Source of the DNA: Adiantum capillus-veneris
Lineage: Eukaryota; Streptophyta; Polypodiopsida; Polypodiales; Pteridaceae
NCBI GenBank assembly: GCA_014529385.2
Contig: CM043966.1
Location: forward strand, 39,368,037-39,432,036
Direction of reading: 5' to 3'
Length of the DNA: 64,000 nucleotides
Position numbers and translations under genes: made by a program. The notes below the pieces were generated by a model. That model did not search any database. It was not told the DNA's origin and saw only the letters and a list, made by a program, of their open reading frames with translations. Shown here piece after piece: positions 43,925-55,520 of this stretch. Each line of letters opens with the position of its first letter. Position 1 is the first letter of the stretch.

Positions 43925-46634
43925 TACAAGGACTTAGGTAGGTATTCCTACTAACACTCGTGTGATGGTTGCTTGCTTTAGTTTTGGCTAAAAAAATCAT
44001 TTTTCTTAAGTGGATCCGAAAGAGGTTCTTCTGAGATCAAGTGGATAGTCAGGAAGCGTATGTCTTGCCGAGGATCTGCAACTAGGTAGATTTAGTTAGG
44101 ATTTGTAGATTAGAGTAGTTGTTGGTGGTCGAGTGATTTGTGAGGTGATAAAAGTGTTTGCTAGTCCATGTGTGGCATTGAAACGTTTTTCTACTCATAG
44201 ATGCAAAACCGCATATGATTTGTAGGAGTAGATTTAGGTAAGTGATCTGACTTTGATCTAGCGCTATTCATCACCGATATATTTGCTGAAGTGCTTGTTT
44301 GCATTCATGATCTTTGAAAAGTGTGTTTTTGAGGGGAAAATGAAATAAACAAGCTTATGTGCATATATTTTCATGGCTGATTTGCTGCTGAGCATATAAG
44401 AGGGCATGTGCAAGAGGTCTGTGTACAGAAACAAAAATTCTATAAACTTGGACTTTATACTTGTATAAAGTCTCAAGGGGCATCTGGAGACCAAATCTCA
44501 AAAATCTGACTGCACCAATATGTTCAAAAGGGTCATTATACCCTAGCAACACCTTGAGTGGGGAGTTTTTGTATAGATTTGGGGACCAAAAGCCAAACGA
44601 TAGAGTGGTTGTGACTGAAAAAGAAAAAACTTGTGTTTGTGAGCACTTTTCAACTTTAAATTTTGTTGTAAACACATGTACATGTTGCTAATGATAAGGG
44701 GAACTTAGAATAGAAACATATCTAAAATCTGAGATAATAGACATTATACGCGTATGATGTCTCCAACACCATCCTGAGACAAAATTTTGAAAATTTGACT
44801 GCACCAGTGTGTTCAGAAGGGGGGTTTTACCTAAGTATACATTGAAACTAGAGTTTTGACCAACTCTTGACACCCAAAAGACAAAAGACGGAGTGTCTGA
44901 AATGGAAAAAGAAAAACTTGTAATTCTGAGCACATTTTTGCATGAAACTTGGCAAGAGTGCTTGAAAACGAGTGCTAGAGGCTTGGGGATGCTTGTGAAT
45001 GAATTCTGACAAAAAATTCATCAGCAAACATCATAGACGTATGATGTCTCAAGGCCAATTATGGTAGGAATTTTGAACTTTTGACATTAAACCCATCTCT
45101 TGCATGATGTGTTGAGCACACCCACCAAATTTCATATCGTTTGGACATATAGATTGGGAGCTAAGGGGATTTTAATCTTTTAGAGGATTTCCTTGTGTAA
45201 AGTGATGATTTTGTGCAATTTTGACATCCAAAATTTGGTGTGAGCACATATTCTTGTCCTACACACTAAGGAGCACCTCTAGTAGAAACATAACTAAAAT
45301 CTGAGCAGGCCAGATCTGAGGTCAAAAGTCACATCTACGTGTACCCTTGTGATCTACAACATTTAAGAAGAACATAGGTCAAATTTCATCAAATTTGGAT
45401 CACTTTTCGGCTTGCAAAGACCATAAGAATGCATCTAGGCAAGTGAATGCTTGTATTGGCCATAACTTGCACAAAAAGTGTTAAAGTTCATATCTGAAAC
45501 TTGTTGTGAGTTGCCAGTATAGTGAGGAATTTTTGGACTAAAATTCACTTCATTTGGATCAGTTAGACATTATATGTGTATGATGTCTAAAGGGCACTTT
45601 TAGAGACCAAAATTTAAATATGAGCTTACGAGGGTGTTAAGCACCACAAGGAGAACCCACAGACCAAATTTTGTCAAATTCTGAGCATATAGACGTTATA
45701 CGCGTACGATGTCTCATGCCAAGATTTGAAAGTCAAATTTCAATTTTGACCACATAGGGGGTTGGAAAATGATGCTTTAAGCCTATTTCCAAAATTTCAT
45801 GTCATTATCAGCCAAAAGACTTTATACGCGTATAAAGTCTCATAGGCCAGATCTGGGTCAAAATAGACATTTGAGTATACCTCAGTGTCCTAGAGCATAA
45901 AGAAGTCCCTAGTCAAAATTTCATAGAATTTGGAGTTCATTTGGGCTTGCAACAAAGAGCAAAAGGTAGAAAACTACATATTCAGACTTGTATTGGTCTT
46001 AACTTGCTCAAAAAATGTCCAAATCGAACTCTGAAACTTGCTGAGAGTTGCTTGAGACATAAGGAATCAGTGGAACAAAAGTCACCTCATTCTGCCACAA
46101 AAGACTTTATACACGTATAATGTCTCAAGTGTCAAAATAACGATTAAACTCACAAACTGAAACTTGCAGTGGGTAGAGGACATCAAGGAGAGCTCACATA
46201 CCAAATTTTGTCAAATTCTGAACACATAGACATTATACGCGTATAATGTCTCAAGTGCCAAAGTAGAGGTTAAAAGTTACATCTGAGCTCACAGAAGTGT
46301 TTGCCAGTATAAAAGTAGCCTAATGACCAAGTTTCAACAAATTTGGGTCACATTTGGTCAAGATACAAGAAAACATTATTGGTCCTGAAACTGTTTCAAG
46401 TGCTGTTACAAGCGCAGTTCACCAAAACTGCTCTAACTTTTGATAGACAACTCCAAATTGAGTCAGGTATAGCCATGAGAAAATAGTTTTGGTTTTAAAG
46501 CTGAATTTTGCATGATTTCTTAAATCCAAACTTTTAGGGTACCCCAAAAACAGTTTCCAGATACCGAAAGAGTCACAACTTCCTGACTTCTGAGAGACCC
46601 GATCAAGGGCCAAAGGTACTTATTAAGGAATATC
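43925..46634 (+). repeat. Element 4 leader with eight copies of a 22-bp palindrome
   Basis: No gene. A 22-bp near-palindrome, half-site GACWTTATAC, centre GC, then the complementary half-site, occurs at 44451, 44740, 45028 (weaker), 45566, 45692, 45818, 46103 and 46229. It is usually followed by TCAAG. Copies at 44451, 45818 and 46229 have perfect half-sites. The surrounding sequence is a diverged tandem repeat of about 537 bp: 45566 pairs with 46103, 45692 with 46229, and text such as CTTGTATTGG at 45451 with 45988. The palindrome stays clearer than its flanks. It may be a binding site for a dimeric factor or an RNA hairpin in the leader. Confidence 0.85.
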
Positions 46635-47382
46635 TTGGGAGTATTGAGTGGGTCTGACACTAAGAAAGCTAGAATCATTAGAATGGAAAGCCAATCTACC
46701 AATCCTTTTGTAGATATGACCATAGGTATGGAAAGCCAAGTTAGAAGTGATGAAATGCCACTCTATCCATATTTTGACACAAATCCACACAATGCACTAG
46801 AAAGAGGTGGATATTTTGTCAATGAAGGACCACAGATATCTCCACCAAGCACGAGAATTCCAAAAAGGGAGCCACCTGGATTCCCTTCAAGAGCGATAAT
46901 GAGAGATGAAATGATCACAGAGATGACAGACATGCCTCCTCAAGTGAATCTCCCTAATGGACCATGACTGTACCCAGATGCAACCATAGAACATGACTTT
47001 TATAGAGGTGGAAATTCGGTCACAACAGGACTATATGTACCATCACCACTCCCTATAACTTACTCCTATCCAAATTAGAGCAGAATCTCAAGAAGATATG
47101 ATACTGAGAGTGAGAGTGACACAACTTCTCAGAGGAGTGATTCACCAAGAATCCAACCCACATTAAAGCTAGAGGTATCTAGTGAGCAAATTAAGCGTAT
47201 AGAAGGATTAGCTCAGAGACTTGCTCCTCTAGTCAAATCTGACCTCCAAGAACCTCTATGGTGAGAAATTGAGAGAGAATGGACAAACCATATGAGAGAA
47301 GAGTGTTAGTATGGCATGGAATATTCCAGGGAGAGGTATGTACAACTTGTTCCAGTAGCACCTACTCCACCTAGATATGCTA
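46635..47382 (+). pseudogene. Element 4 gag-like N-terminal remnant
   Basis: A frame of 110 codons (46635-46967) that continues in phase through several stops to 47382. It begins near MESQSTNPFVDM and is rich in Pro, Ser, Glu and Arg, with LYPYFDTNPHNALERGG and later EQIKRIEGLAQRLAPL. No capsid or zinc motif is reached before the LARD-like element interrupts it. Placement after a Tat/Athila primer site and leader makes Gag likely; the family is not recognised. Confidence 0.5.
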
Positions 47383-47679
47383 TGTAAGGTCCCTCCCTAA
47401 ACCCTAGAGCCGTTCAAATTTTTTTTTAGCCTAGAAAATAATTTAGAAAAAGCAAGACCGACAAAGAAGTCATGTGGACAACGAGACTTTACTCCAGAAT
47501 GAAAAGACAAGGATATTTTGGATAAGAAATTACGTCATTCCCTATATTTTTCCAAAAAGATTAAGATTATTTTTATACTTCTTCGTCAAAAATCCAAGTG
47601 GGAACTGATCTAGATCGAGAACTGGGAGAAAAAGGGACTAACTTGATTGAAAGATAAAGTTAAGAAATAAGAACTAAGA

Positions 47680-47845
47680 AGAAAATTGGGGTCCAATAGG
47701 AATTAAGAAGAGAATTGGGGTCCAATAGCATTTGAGAAGAGAAATGGGGTCCAATAGCAATTGAGAGGAGATTTGGGGTCCAATAGGATTTGAGAAGAGA
47801 ATTGGGGTCCCGTAGGAATTGAGAAGGGTTCAATAGGAATTGAGA
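47680..47845. repeat. 28-bp minisatellite (GGGGTCCAATAG)
   Basis: About six imperfect units of roughly 28 bp, each with AATTGGGGTCCAATAG and GAGAAGAG. Repeated in the right LTR at 57040-57210. The minus-strand frames it creates (NSYWTPILFS) are by-products. Confidence 0.92.
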
Positions 47846-47865
47846 AAAGAATACCCACCATTTCC

Positions 47866-47873
47866 TATATAAG
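47866..47873 (+). promoter_or_regulatory. TATA box of the LARD LTR
   Basis: TATATAAG just after the minisatellite. The right LTR has TTTATAAG at the matching place (near 57229). Confidence 0.5.
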
Positions 47874-48204
47874 CACCCCCTCTCCTTTGTAATTTTACAC
47901 ACACATTATTACTAAGCTACTTGCATACTTGCCATGCTCAAGATTATGCTCAAGTAAAATCAAGGTCTCCATTAAACCTTGCTCTCGTTCTCTCCCTCTC
48001 TTGAAGGCCAAATCATTGAGGGTTTTGTGAAGAAGCTCCTCTCTTCTTCCTCTTCATCCTAAATCCCTTTCCTTCCTCCTTGAGCCTCACATCTCTTCAA
48101 GAAGACTTCAACCCCACTTCCCTCTTGTTTAGAGGAGGTAATCTTCATTTCTAGTAGGATTAATTAATCCATGTGTTTTAATACTAGAAAGGTTTATGTG
48201 CATC

Positions 48205-49030
48205 ATTTTAGGTTTAAGCTTTAATGGTAACCTTGGAATTAGGGTTAAGTATAAATGGTAGTTATGCATCATAAAGTTAAGCTTCAAAGGTATATTTGCA
48301 CTCGTAAGCTAAGCTTTAATGGTAACTTTGCACTTAAGTGTAAGCTTTAGTGACTACCTTGCATTTTTTAAGTTTAAGCTTTAATGGAAACCTTGCAATT
48401 AGGGTCAAGTGATAAGAGTATCTATGCATCATAAAGTTAAGCTTCAATGGTAGATTTTTTGTCGTAAGCTAAGCTTTAATGGTAACTTTGCACTTAAATG
48501 TAAGCTTTAGTGACTACTTTGCATTTTTAGGTTTAAGTTTTAATGGAAACCTCACAATTAGGGTTAAGTGATAAGAGTATCTATGCCTCATAAAGTTAAG
48601 CTTCAACGTAGATTTGCACTCGTAAGCTAAGCTTTAATGGTAACTTTGCACTTAGATGTAAGCTTTAGTGACTACCTTGCATTTTTCGGTTTAAGCTTTA
48701 ATGGAAACCTTGCAATTAGGATCAAGTGATAAGAGTATCTATGCATCATAAAGTTAAGCTTCAAAGGTAGATTTTCTCTCGTAAGCTAAGCTTTAATGGT
48801 AACTTTGCACTTAGATGCAAGCTTTAGTGACTACCTTGTATTTTAGGTTTAAGCTTTAATGGAAACCTCGCAATTAGGGTTAAGTGCTAAGTGTATCTAT
48901 GCATCATTAAGTTAAGTTTCAAAGGTAGATTTTCACTCTTAAGCTAAGCATTAATGGTAACTTTGCACTTAAGTGTAAGCTTTAGTGACTACCTTGTATT
49001 TTAGGTTTAAGCTTTAATGGAAAGCTCGAA
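48205..49030. repeat. 159-bp tandem array within the LTR
   Basis: Five units with period 158-160 bp, seen from GTAAGCTAAGCTTTAATGG at 48304, 48464, 48622, 48781 and (as TTAAGCTAAGC) 48939. Each has AAGCTTTAATGG, TTTAGTGACTACC and AAGTTAAGCTTC words. The right LTR carries the same array at 57564-58390. Confidence 0.95.
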
Positions 49031-50301
49031 AACTCCTAAATTATAGGATGACTTTCTAGCTTCTTAAATGGAAAGCTAGGCACCATAAGAAAAGAGTAGT
49101 TGCCTAAGCTCGATAGAAGTAGTTCAATTTTTGTTATTGAAGAGTATTTGTAAAAGTTTTCAATTTCAAGTTTGTTTGCATATACGGGATGGGGGAGATA
49201 GGGGATAACTTCGCGGAATTGACCTCCGAGTTGTTTTGAACTGAAAACTCTACAAGCTTCCATGGAGATGTCCCATGGATGGCAAAGGATTGCAAAAACC
49301 TGGGAATCGACAAAACGGGGATTGAACTTAAAAAGTTGGCATTTTTGAAGAGACATTGACCATCAAATGCCTATGGCAAAAACTTGCTTGTATTTTCTAA
49401 ATAAACTTGGCTGGTAGATAATTAATGAAAGTAGGAATTAAGGTTGATAAATGAATGAACCTGAAAATTACCAACTAGGAGTTAAAAAGGAATCTCGAGA
49501 GGTGATAGAGATAGCCCATTGCAAAACATAGATTTAACTAGGTGTTTTGAAGATTGTCTGGAAATGACCGGAAACCAAGATGGATCTTCTTGGGGTCAAT
49601 TTGATTGAAAGGCCGGCCCATTGAGAGGAATCTCTTGGGGAGCTTGACGGAGATTGGCCCTTTTTGGCTAGGACAACGTAACCAGCAAGTTGTTATACGT
49701 AGATCATTCATGCCCGAGGGATAAGGGATGAAACGATTTGTTTTATTTTTGCGGAGCCGGGTGAAGTACCCGCGGTATCTTATTGGAAATCGACCATAAT
49801 CCGGGTATGGCCTGATGCCAATAGTTGGATAAGTAGGTCTTGCTTAGGGAGAATGATGTGAATTTAATTAAGAAAATTTGTCCAACTTGGTTGCTTAAAA
49901 AGGAACTGGAAAGGTTAGGAATATAGGGGCTATCCTGTGCATCTGTCACCAGATAGTGCTGTACCTCTCGAAATAAAATTCTTAGGAAGGAATAATTAAA
50001 TTACTTGATGAGCCTTTCCCAAACACTTAATTCTGGGAAATATTGTGAGCTGTTGTCATTTTGATGGCTTGTAACCGATTATCTTGGCCTGAATGGGGAG
50101 GGAAGATGAATTGGTTGAAACTAAATGTGTTGCATGATTAGTTAGGAAAGTAGTTACAAGCTAATTATAGCAAATAAAGAAAAGGAAATGAATTAAAAGT
50201 TTTTAAATAAAGATATGGTGGGAACAACCAGATGAATTTCCTTGAACGAGGGTATGCAATAGATTGCATGCTGCTTGTTGTTTGATGATGTCTGATAGAC
50301 T

Positions 50302-50519
50302 CCCGGGGCGGTCACTTATCAAAAGCTTCCTATATCACGTGCGTTCAAGAGGTTATTACTAATACCTCAATATACATACTATATTTAAACTACGTGCCTA
50401 TTTAAAAAACCCCCACCCCCCTGTGTATGTATACATTTTGATACATTTTGATCTTTTAATAATCCTCTCCGGTTAACTCACGTGATAGCATACACATTCT
50501 AAAAAGTGACTGCCCCGGG
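50302..50519. mobile_element. MITE with 8-bp target duplication
   Basis: 218 bp between inverted ends CCCGGGGCGGTCACTT and its complement (one mismatch in 16), flanked on both sides by GATAGACT (50294-50301 and 50520-50527). An 8-bp duplication fits the hAT superfamily. The termini are not a typical hAT end, so the class is tentative. No coding capacity. It inserted before the 2.88-kb duplication, since the second unit carries it too. Confidence 0.85.
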
Positions 50520-51088
50520 GATAGACTACCGTCTTCCTGATTTTGTAGTAGTTAAGTACTACCTCGGAAGGGATTTTCATGAAATGGTTCGGTGGGTGGG
50601 CAGATCCGTAGGGTCAGATAGCCGGATGTTGATTTAAAAAATTTAATGTTAAACGCTAGGACTACGTGGGATAAAAATGGGTAATCGGCGACGAGCGAGA
50701 CCAGGTAGGGTTGCAAGATCCCTCTTCTTAGAGGAAAGTGATAACTGCCGTGCTTGCTTTTCAGGAAAAAGGGGTTATTGCCATGAACCAAGGGAGAATA
50801 AGAAAGCAAGAGCAGATATTTAAGTTAAAGATCAAGAGAATCAAGACTAAGGACCACAATTTTGGGTGCAGAAAGCTGTCAAGGACATATTGATTATGAG
50901 AAGCCGATAGAATCGTTGAATGAAGGGATGTACCCCCTTGGGTTGGCATTCGAGATAGACCAAAGTCTTGTGTAAGTGTCTGTCCCAAGTGGGAGGGATA
51001 CCTGCAGATAGATCTACGTCATTCTCTGGAACGGTTTGGAGGACTGAGGGAGGTGAGTAGGGTCAAGTCTGGGTATGGCCCTCACAAG

Positions 51089-51101
51089 TGGTATCAGAGC
51101 C
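51089..51101 (+). other. Primer-binding site of the LARD-like element
   Basis: TGGTATCAGAGCC two bases after the LTR end. A duplicate stands in the second unit at about 53972-53984. Confidence 0.93.
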
Positions 51102-51240
51102 TAATTTTGAATCTTGGACCTTGGAATTTTGGATTAATGCATGAGGGAGAAACAACTCAGTCTATTCTACACCCAAATTTCAATAATATATTACAAAATG
51201 AAGTCTTGATATTCCAATAAATTATTCAAAATTTTTTAAG

Positions 51241-51399
51241 ATGGCTTGGGATCTACCAGAAGAAATTCAACGGATTATCTATGAGAGGATGGAAATTGCT
51301 ACGCTAGAGCAAAGGCTCGCTATACTGGAACATTTTTGGGAGCTTTTATTTTTAAAAACCTATACTTGTCCCTGGGATTTAAGCAAGTGGAAAATGTGA
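51241..51399 (+). CDS. 52-codon frame after the primer site, hypothetical
   Basis: Begins MAWDLPEEIQRIIYERME and continues with LEQRLAILEHFWELL. It is the first Met after the primer site, where gag would start, and is amphipathic and rich in Trp, Leu and Glu. The duplicate at 54124 has four amino-acid changes and a one-base indel at the last codons. The frame is only slightly better kept than its surroundings, so it may be a gag remnant, not a gene. Confidence 0.3.
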   Translation: MAWDLPEEIQRIIYERMEIATLEQRLAILEHFWELLFLKTYTCPWDLSKWKM

Positions 51400-52096
51400 G
51401 TAAAGTTGGAAATGAATGATATAGAAATTTGTGAAAGAATAGGCATGCACTTGTGCGAAGATACATGAAAGTGGCATGGATGAAACTTTTATTGAGCTTT
51501 ACTTGTCATTATCCCTTAAGCTTAGTAATAAAGAGCAAGATTGGGTAAGGTAGCTACCACATGAAGAATTAATTTTTGGGACATTTACTGGAAGATAATT
51601 TTGAGTAGTAATGAAGAAATCCAAGAAGTTCTTGTGATTAGCCACAGATAAAGCTATAACTATATATAGCAAGACTCGTTTTGAAATTATTGATGGCTTG
51701 CAATATTCACGAAGAAGAAGTTTATAGGATAGTCCTAAAAGAATGGGGATAGTCGAACCAGAGAACACGTTAATCATGTTGAGACACCTTATCGAACTTT
51801 TTCTCTCTTAAGGAACGTGCCATTTCTACTAAGAAATGAAGAACACGTGGGTCAAATGGAGTTACACAGTTAACCCTATGGGGACGCGTATAACTATTGA
51901 ATAATTTATGGATTGCAATGAGAAATCTGGGATTGGGATCAAAGAGATATGGTATGGTCCAATCTTATTTCTAGATTTTGAAAGTAAACTTCTACTTATA
52001 GCCTCTCAAGACAAATAGAAAAGACATTAAATGAGACGTACTTAAAAACTCACAAGGAATCAAGATGTGAAAGTGCAATAGATAAGCTCATAGATA

Positions 52097-52360
52097 TTGC
52101 AGACATTTAAACTCCGAAGAAGAATAAGAAAACAAACTTATGAGTTAGCCAAGAACTCAAAGTTGGAATCTTTACTCAAGACTATCATAGACAAAAGACC
52201 CTTTGCTGAAAGCACTAATCAAGATGTCCTTAAGAATTTAATTAAAGAGGAGAGACTGACATTTCAAGACAAGGAAGTACGAAAAATACTCAAATTTTTC
52301 AAAAAAAGGTTATTTCTTCAATTAAAGCCAAAAAAGGATTACAAGCGAGGCAAGAAGTAA
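52097..52360 (+). CDS. 87-codon basic frame, hypothetical
   Basis: MQTFKLRRRIRKQTYELAK at the start, Lys/Arg-rich throughout, ending KPKKDYKRGKK. The tandem copy at 54979 keeps the full length with a handful of changes, most of them non-synonymous, so there is no sign of selection. No family recognised. Confidence 0.3.
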   Translation: MQTFKLRRRIRKQTYELAKNSKLESLLKTIIDKRPFAESTNQDVLKNLIKEERLTFQDKEVRKILKFFKKRLFLQLKPKKDYKRGKK

Positions 52361-53184
52361 TTACAGAGAGAGGCAAGAAAGTTTATAACTCATGAAGATC
52401 CTCTAATATATGATCACATAACCAAGTATCGCAAGCGCCGCACATGTTAGGACGCTCACCCTCTAGAATGGTTCTACGAGAAATGTTGACCCTACACCAG
52501 ATCATTACTTGTACTTATGTTTGATGAATCAACACTTATCAGTCAGATTAGTGAGTCGGAGTTTTGATAAGTCGGATTTTGGTCAATCGGATGTAACTGT
52601 TATAACTGCCATAAGTTCCTATTTAAAGGTCATGTTGGGCCGGGTGAAGTATCCGCGGTATCTTATTGGAAATCGGCCATAATCCGGGTATGGCCTGATG
52701 CCAATAGTTGGATAAGTAGGTCTTGCTTAGGGAGAATGATGTGAATTTAATTAAGAAAATTTGTCCGACTTGGTTGCTTAAAAAGGAACTGGAAAGGCTA
52801 GGAATATAGGGGCTATCCTGTGCATCTGTCACCAGATGGTGCTGTACCTCTCGAAATAAAATTCTTAGGAAGGAATGATTAAATTACTTGATGAGCCTTT
52901 CCCAAACACTTAATTCTAGGAAATATTGTGAGGTGCTGCCACTTTGATGGCTTGTAACCGATTATCTTGGCCTGAATGGGGAGGCAAGATGAATTGGTTG
53001 AAACTAAATGTGTTGCATGATTAGTTAGGAAAGTAGTTACAAGCTAATTATAGCAAATAAAGAAAAGGAAATGAATTAAAAGTTTTTAAATAAAGATTTG
53101 GTGGGAACAACCAGATGAATTTCCCTGAACGAGGGTATGCAACAGATTGCATGCTGCTTGTTGTTTGATGATGTCTGATAGACT

Positions 53185-53402
53185 CCCGGGGCGGTCACTT
53201 ATCAAAAGCTTCCTATATCACGTGCATTCAAGAGGTTATTAATAATACCTCAATATACATACTATATTTACACTACGTTCCTATTTAAAAAACCCCCACC
53301 CCCCTTTGTATGTATACATTTTGATACATTTTGATCTTTTAATAATCCTTTCCGGTTAACTCACGTGATAGCATACACATTCTAAAAAGTGACTGCCCCG
53401 GG
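53185..53402. mobile_element. MITE, duplicated copy
   Basis: Same 218-bp element and same GATAGACT flanks (53177-53184 and 53403-53410). Copied with the tandem duplication, not a separate insertion. Confidence 0.85.
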
Positions 53403-54123
53403 GATAGACTACTGTCTTCTTGTTTTGGTAGTAGTTAAGTACTACCTCGGAAGGGATTTTCATGAAATGGTTCGGTGGGTAGGCAAATCCAGAGGGTCAG
53501 ATAGCCGGATGTCGATTTAAAAAATTTAATGTTAAACACTAGGACTACGTAGGATAAAAATGGGTAATCGGGGACGAGCGAGACTAGGTAGGGTTGCAAG
53601 ATCCCTCTTCTTAGAGGAAAGTGATAACTGCCGTGCCTGCTTTTCAGGAAAAAGGGGTTATCGCCATGAACCAAGGGAGAATAAGAAAGCAAGAGCAGAT
53701 CTTTAAGTTAAAGATCAAGAGAATCAAGACTAAGGACCATGGTTTTGGGTGTGGAAAGCTATCAAGGACAGATTGATTATGAGAAGCAGATAGAATCATT
53801 GAATGAAGGGATGTATCCCCTTGGGTTGGCATTCGAGATAGACCAGAGTCTTGTCTAAGTGTCTGTCCCAAATGGGAGGGATACCTGCAGATAGATGTAC
53901 GTCATTCCCAGGAACGGTTTGGAGGACTGAGGGAGGTGAGTAGGGTCAAGTCTGGGTATGGTCCTCACAAGTGGTATCAGAGCCTAATTTTGAATCTTGG
54001 ACCTTGGAATTTTGGATTAATGCATGAGGGAGAAACAGCTCAGTCTATTCTACACCCAAATTTCAATAATATATTACAAAATGAAGTCTTGATATTCCAA
54101 TAAATTATTCAAAAATTTTCAAG

Positions 54124-54285
54124 ATGGCTTGGGATCTACCAAAAGAATTTCAACGGATTATCTATGAGAGGATGGAAACTGCTACGCTGGAGCAAAGGCT
54201 CGCTATACTGGAACATTTTTGGGAGCTTTTATTTTTAAAAACCTATACTTGTCCCTGGGATTTAAGCAAGTGGAAATGTGAGTAA
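54124..54285 (+). CDS. 53-codon frame, copy of 51241-51399
   Basis: MAWDLPKEFQRIIYERMET start. Reads two codons differently at the end because of a one-base deletion. Confidence 0.25.
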   Translation: MAWDLPKEFQRIIYERMETATLEQRLAILEHFWELLFLKTYTCPWDLSKWKCE

Positions 54286-54978
54286 AGTTGGAAATGAATG
54301 ATATAGAAATTTGTGAAAGAATAGGCATGCACTTGTGCGAAGATACATGAAAGTGGCATGGATGAAACTTTTATTGAGCTTTACTTGTCATTATCCCTTA
54401 AGCTTAGTAATAAAGAGCAAGATTGGGTAAGGTAGCTACCACATGAAGAATTAATTTTTGGGACATTTACTGGAAGATAACTTTGAGTAGTAATGAAGAT
54501 ATCCAAGAAGTTCTTGTGATTAGCCACAGATAAAGCTATAAGTATATATAGCAAGACTTGTTTTGAAATTACTGATGGCTTGCAATATTCACGAAGAAGA
54601 AGTTTATAGGATAGTCCTAAAAGAATGGGGATAGTCGAACCAGAGAACACGTTAGTCATGTTGAGACACCTTATCGAACTTTTTCTCTCTTAAGGAACGT
54701 GCCATTTCTACTAAGAAATGAAGAACACGTGGGTCAAATGGAGTTACACAGTTAACCCTATGGGGATGCGTATAACTATTGAATAATTTATGGATTGCAA
54801 TGAGAAAGCTGGGATTGGGATCAAAGAGATATGGTATGGTCCAATCTTATTTCTAGATTTTGAAAGTAAACTTCTACTTATAGCCTCTCAAGACAAATAG
54901 AAAAGACATTAAATGAGATGTGCTTAAAATCTCACAAGGAATCAAGATGGGAAAGTGCAATAGATAAGCTCATAAATA

Positions 54979-55242
54979 TTGCAGACATTTAAACTCCGAA
55001 GAAGAATAAGAAAACAAACTTATGAGTTAGCCAAGAACTCAAAGTTGGAATCTTTACTCAAGACTATCATAGACAAAAGACCCTTTGCTGAAATCACTAA
55101 TCAAGATGTCCTTAAGAATTTAATTAAAGAGGAGAGACTGACATTTCAAGACAAGGAAGTACAGAGAATACTCAAATTTTTCAAAAAAGGGTTATTTCTT
55201 CAATTAAAACCAAAAAAGGATTACAAGCGAGGCAAGAAGTAA
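54979..55242 (+). CDS. 87-codon basic frame, copy of 52097-52360
   Basis: Same length as its partner, with Ser to Ile, Arg-Lys to Gln-Arg and Arg to Gly changes. Hypothetical. Confidence 0.25.
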   Translation: MQTFKLRRRIRKQTYELAKNSKLESLLKTIIDKRPFAEITNQDVLKNLIKEERLTFQDKEVQRILKFFKKGLFLQLKPKKDYKRGKK

Positions 55243-55520
55243 TTATAGAGAGAGGCAAGAAAGTTTATAACTCATGAAGATCCTCTAATATATGATCACA
55301 TAACCAAGTATCGCAAGCGCCACACATGTTAGGACGCTCACCCTCTAGAATGATTCTACGAGAAATGTTGACCCTGCACCAGATCATTACTTGTACTTAT
55401 GTTTGATCAATCAACACTTATTAGTCGGATGTTAGTGAGTCGGAGTCTTGATAAGTCGGATTTTGGTCAATCGGATGTAACTGTTATAATTGCCAGAAGT
55501 TCCTATTTAAAGGTCATGTT

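Larger units (their letters stand above)
47383..51086 (+). repeat. 5' LTR of the LARD-like element
   Basis: 3704 bp, ending CCCTCACA two bases before the primer site. It contains a TATATAAG box (47866-47873), two minisatellites and an inserted MITE. Short frames on both strands have no content. Confidence 0.88.
52638..55520 (+). repeat. Second unit of a 2.88-kb tandem duplication
   Basis: Matches 49757-52637 from GCCGGGTGAAGTA to GGTCATGTTGG with few differences. The unit runs from inside the LTR across the LTR end and primer site into the internal region, so the element has two LTR-end/primer-site junctions in tandem. Confidence 0.93.

Noticed and set aside
47680-47845. CRISPR-like array of 28-bp units
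   Set aside because: Units are directly adjacent without unique spacers, and the context is a plant LTR; it is a minisatellite.
51241-51399. F-box protein
   Set aside because: The LPEEIQRII start resembles an F-box, but the frame is only 52 codons, sits after a primer site and has no other F-box residues.
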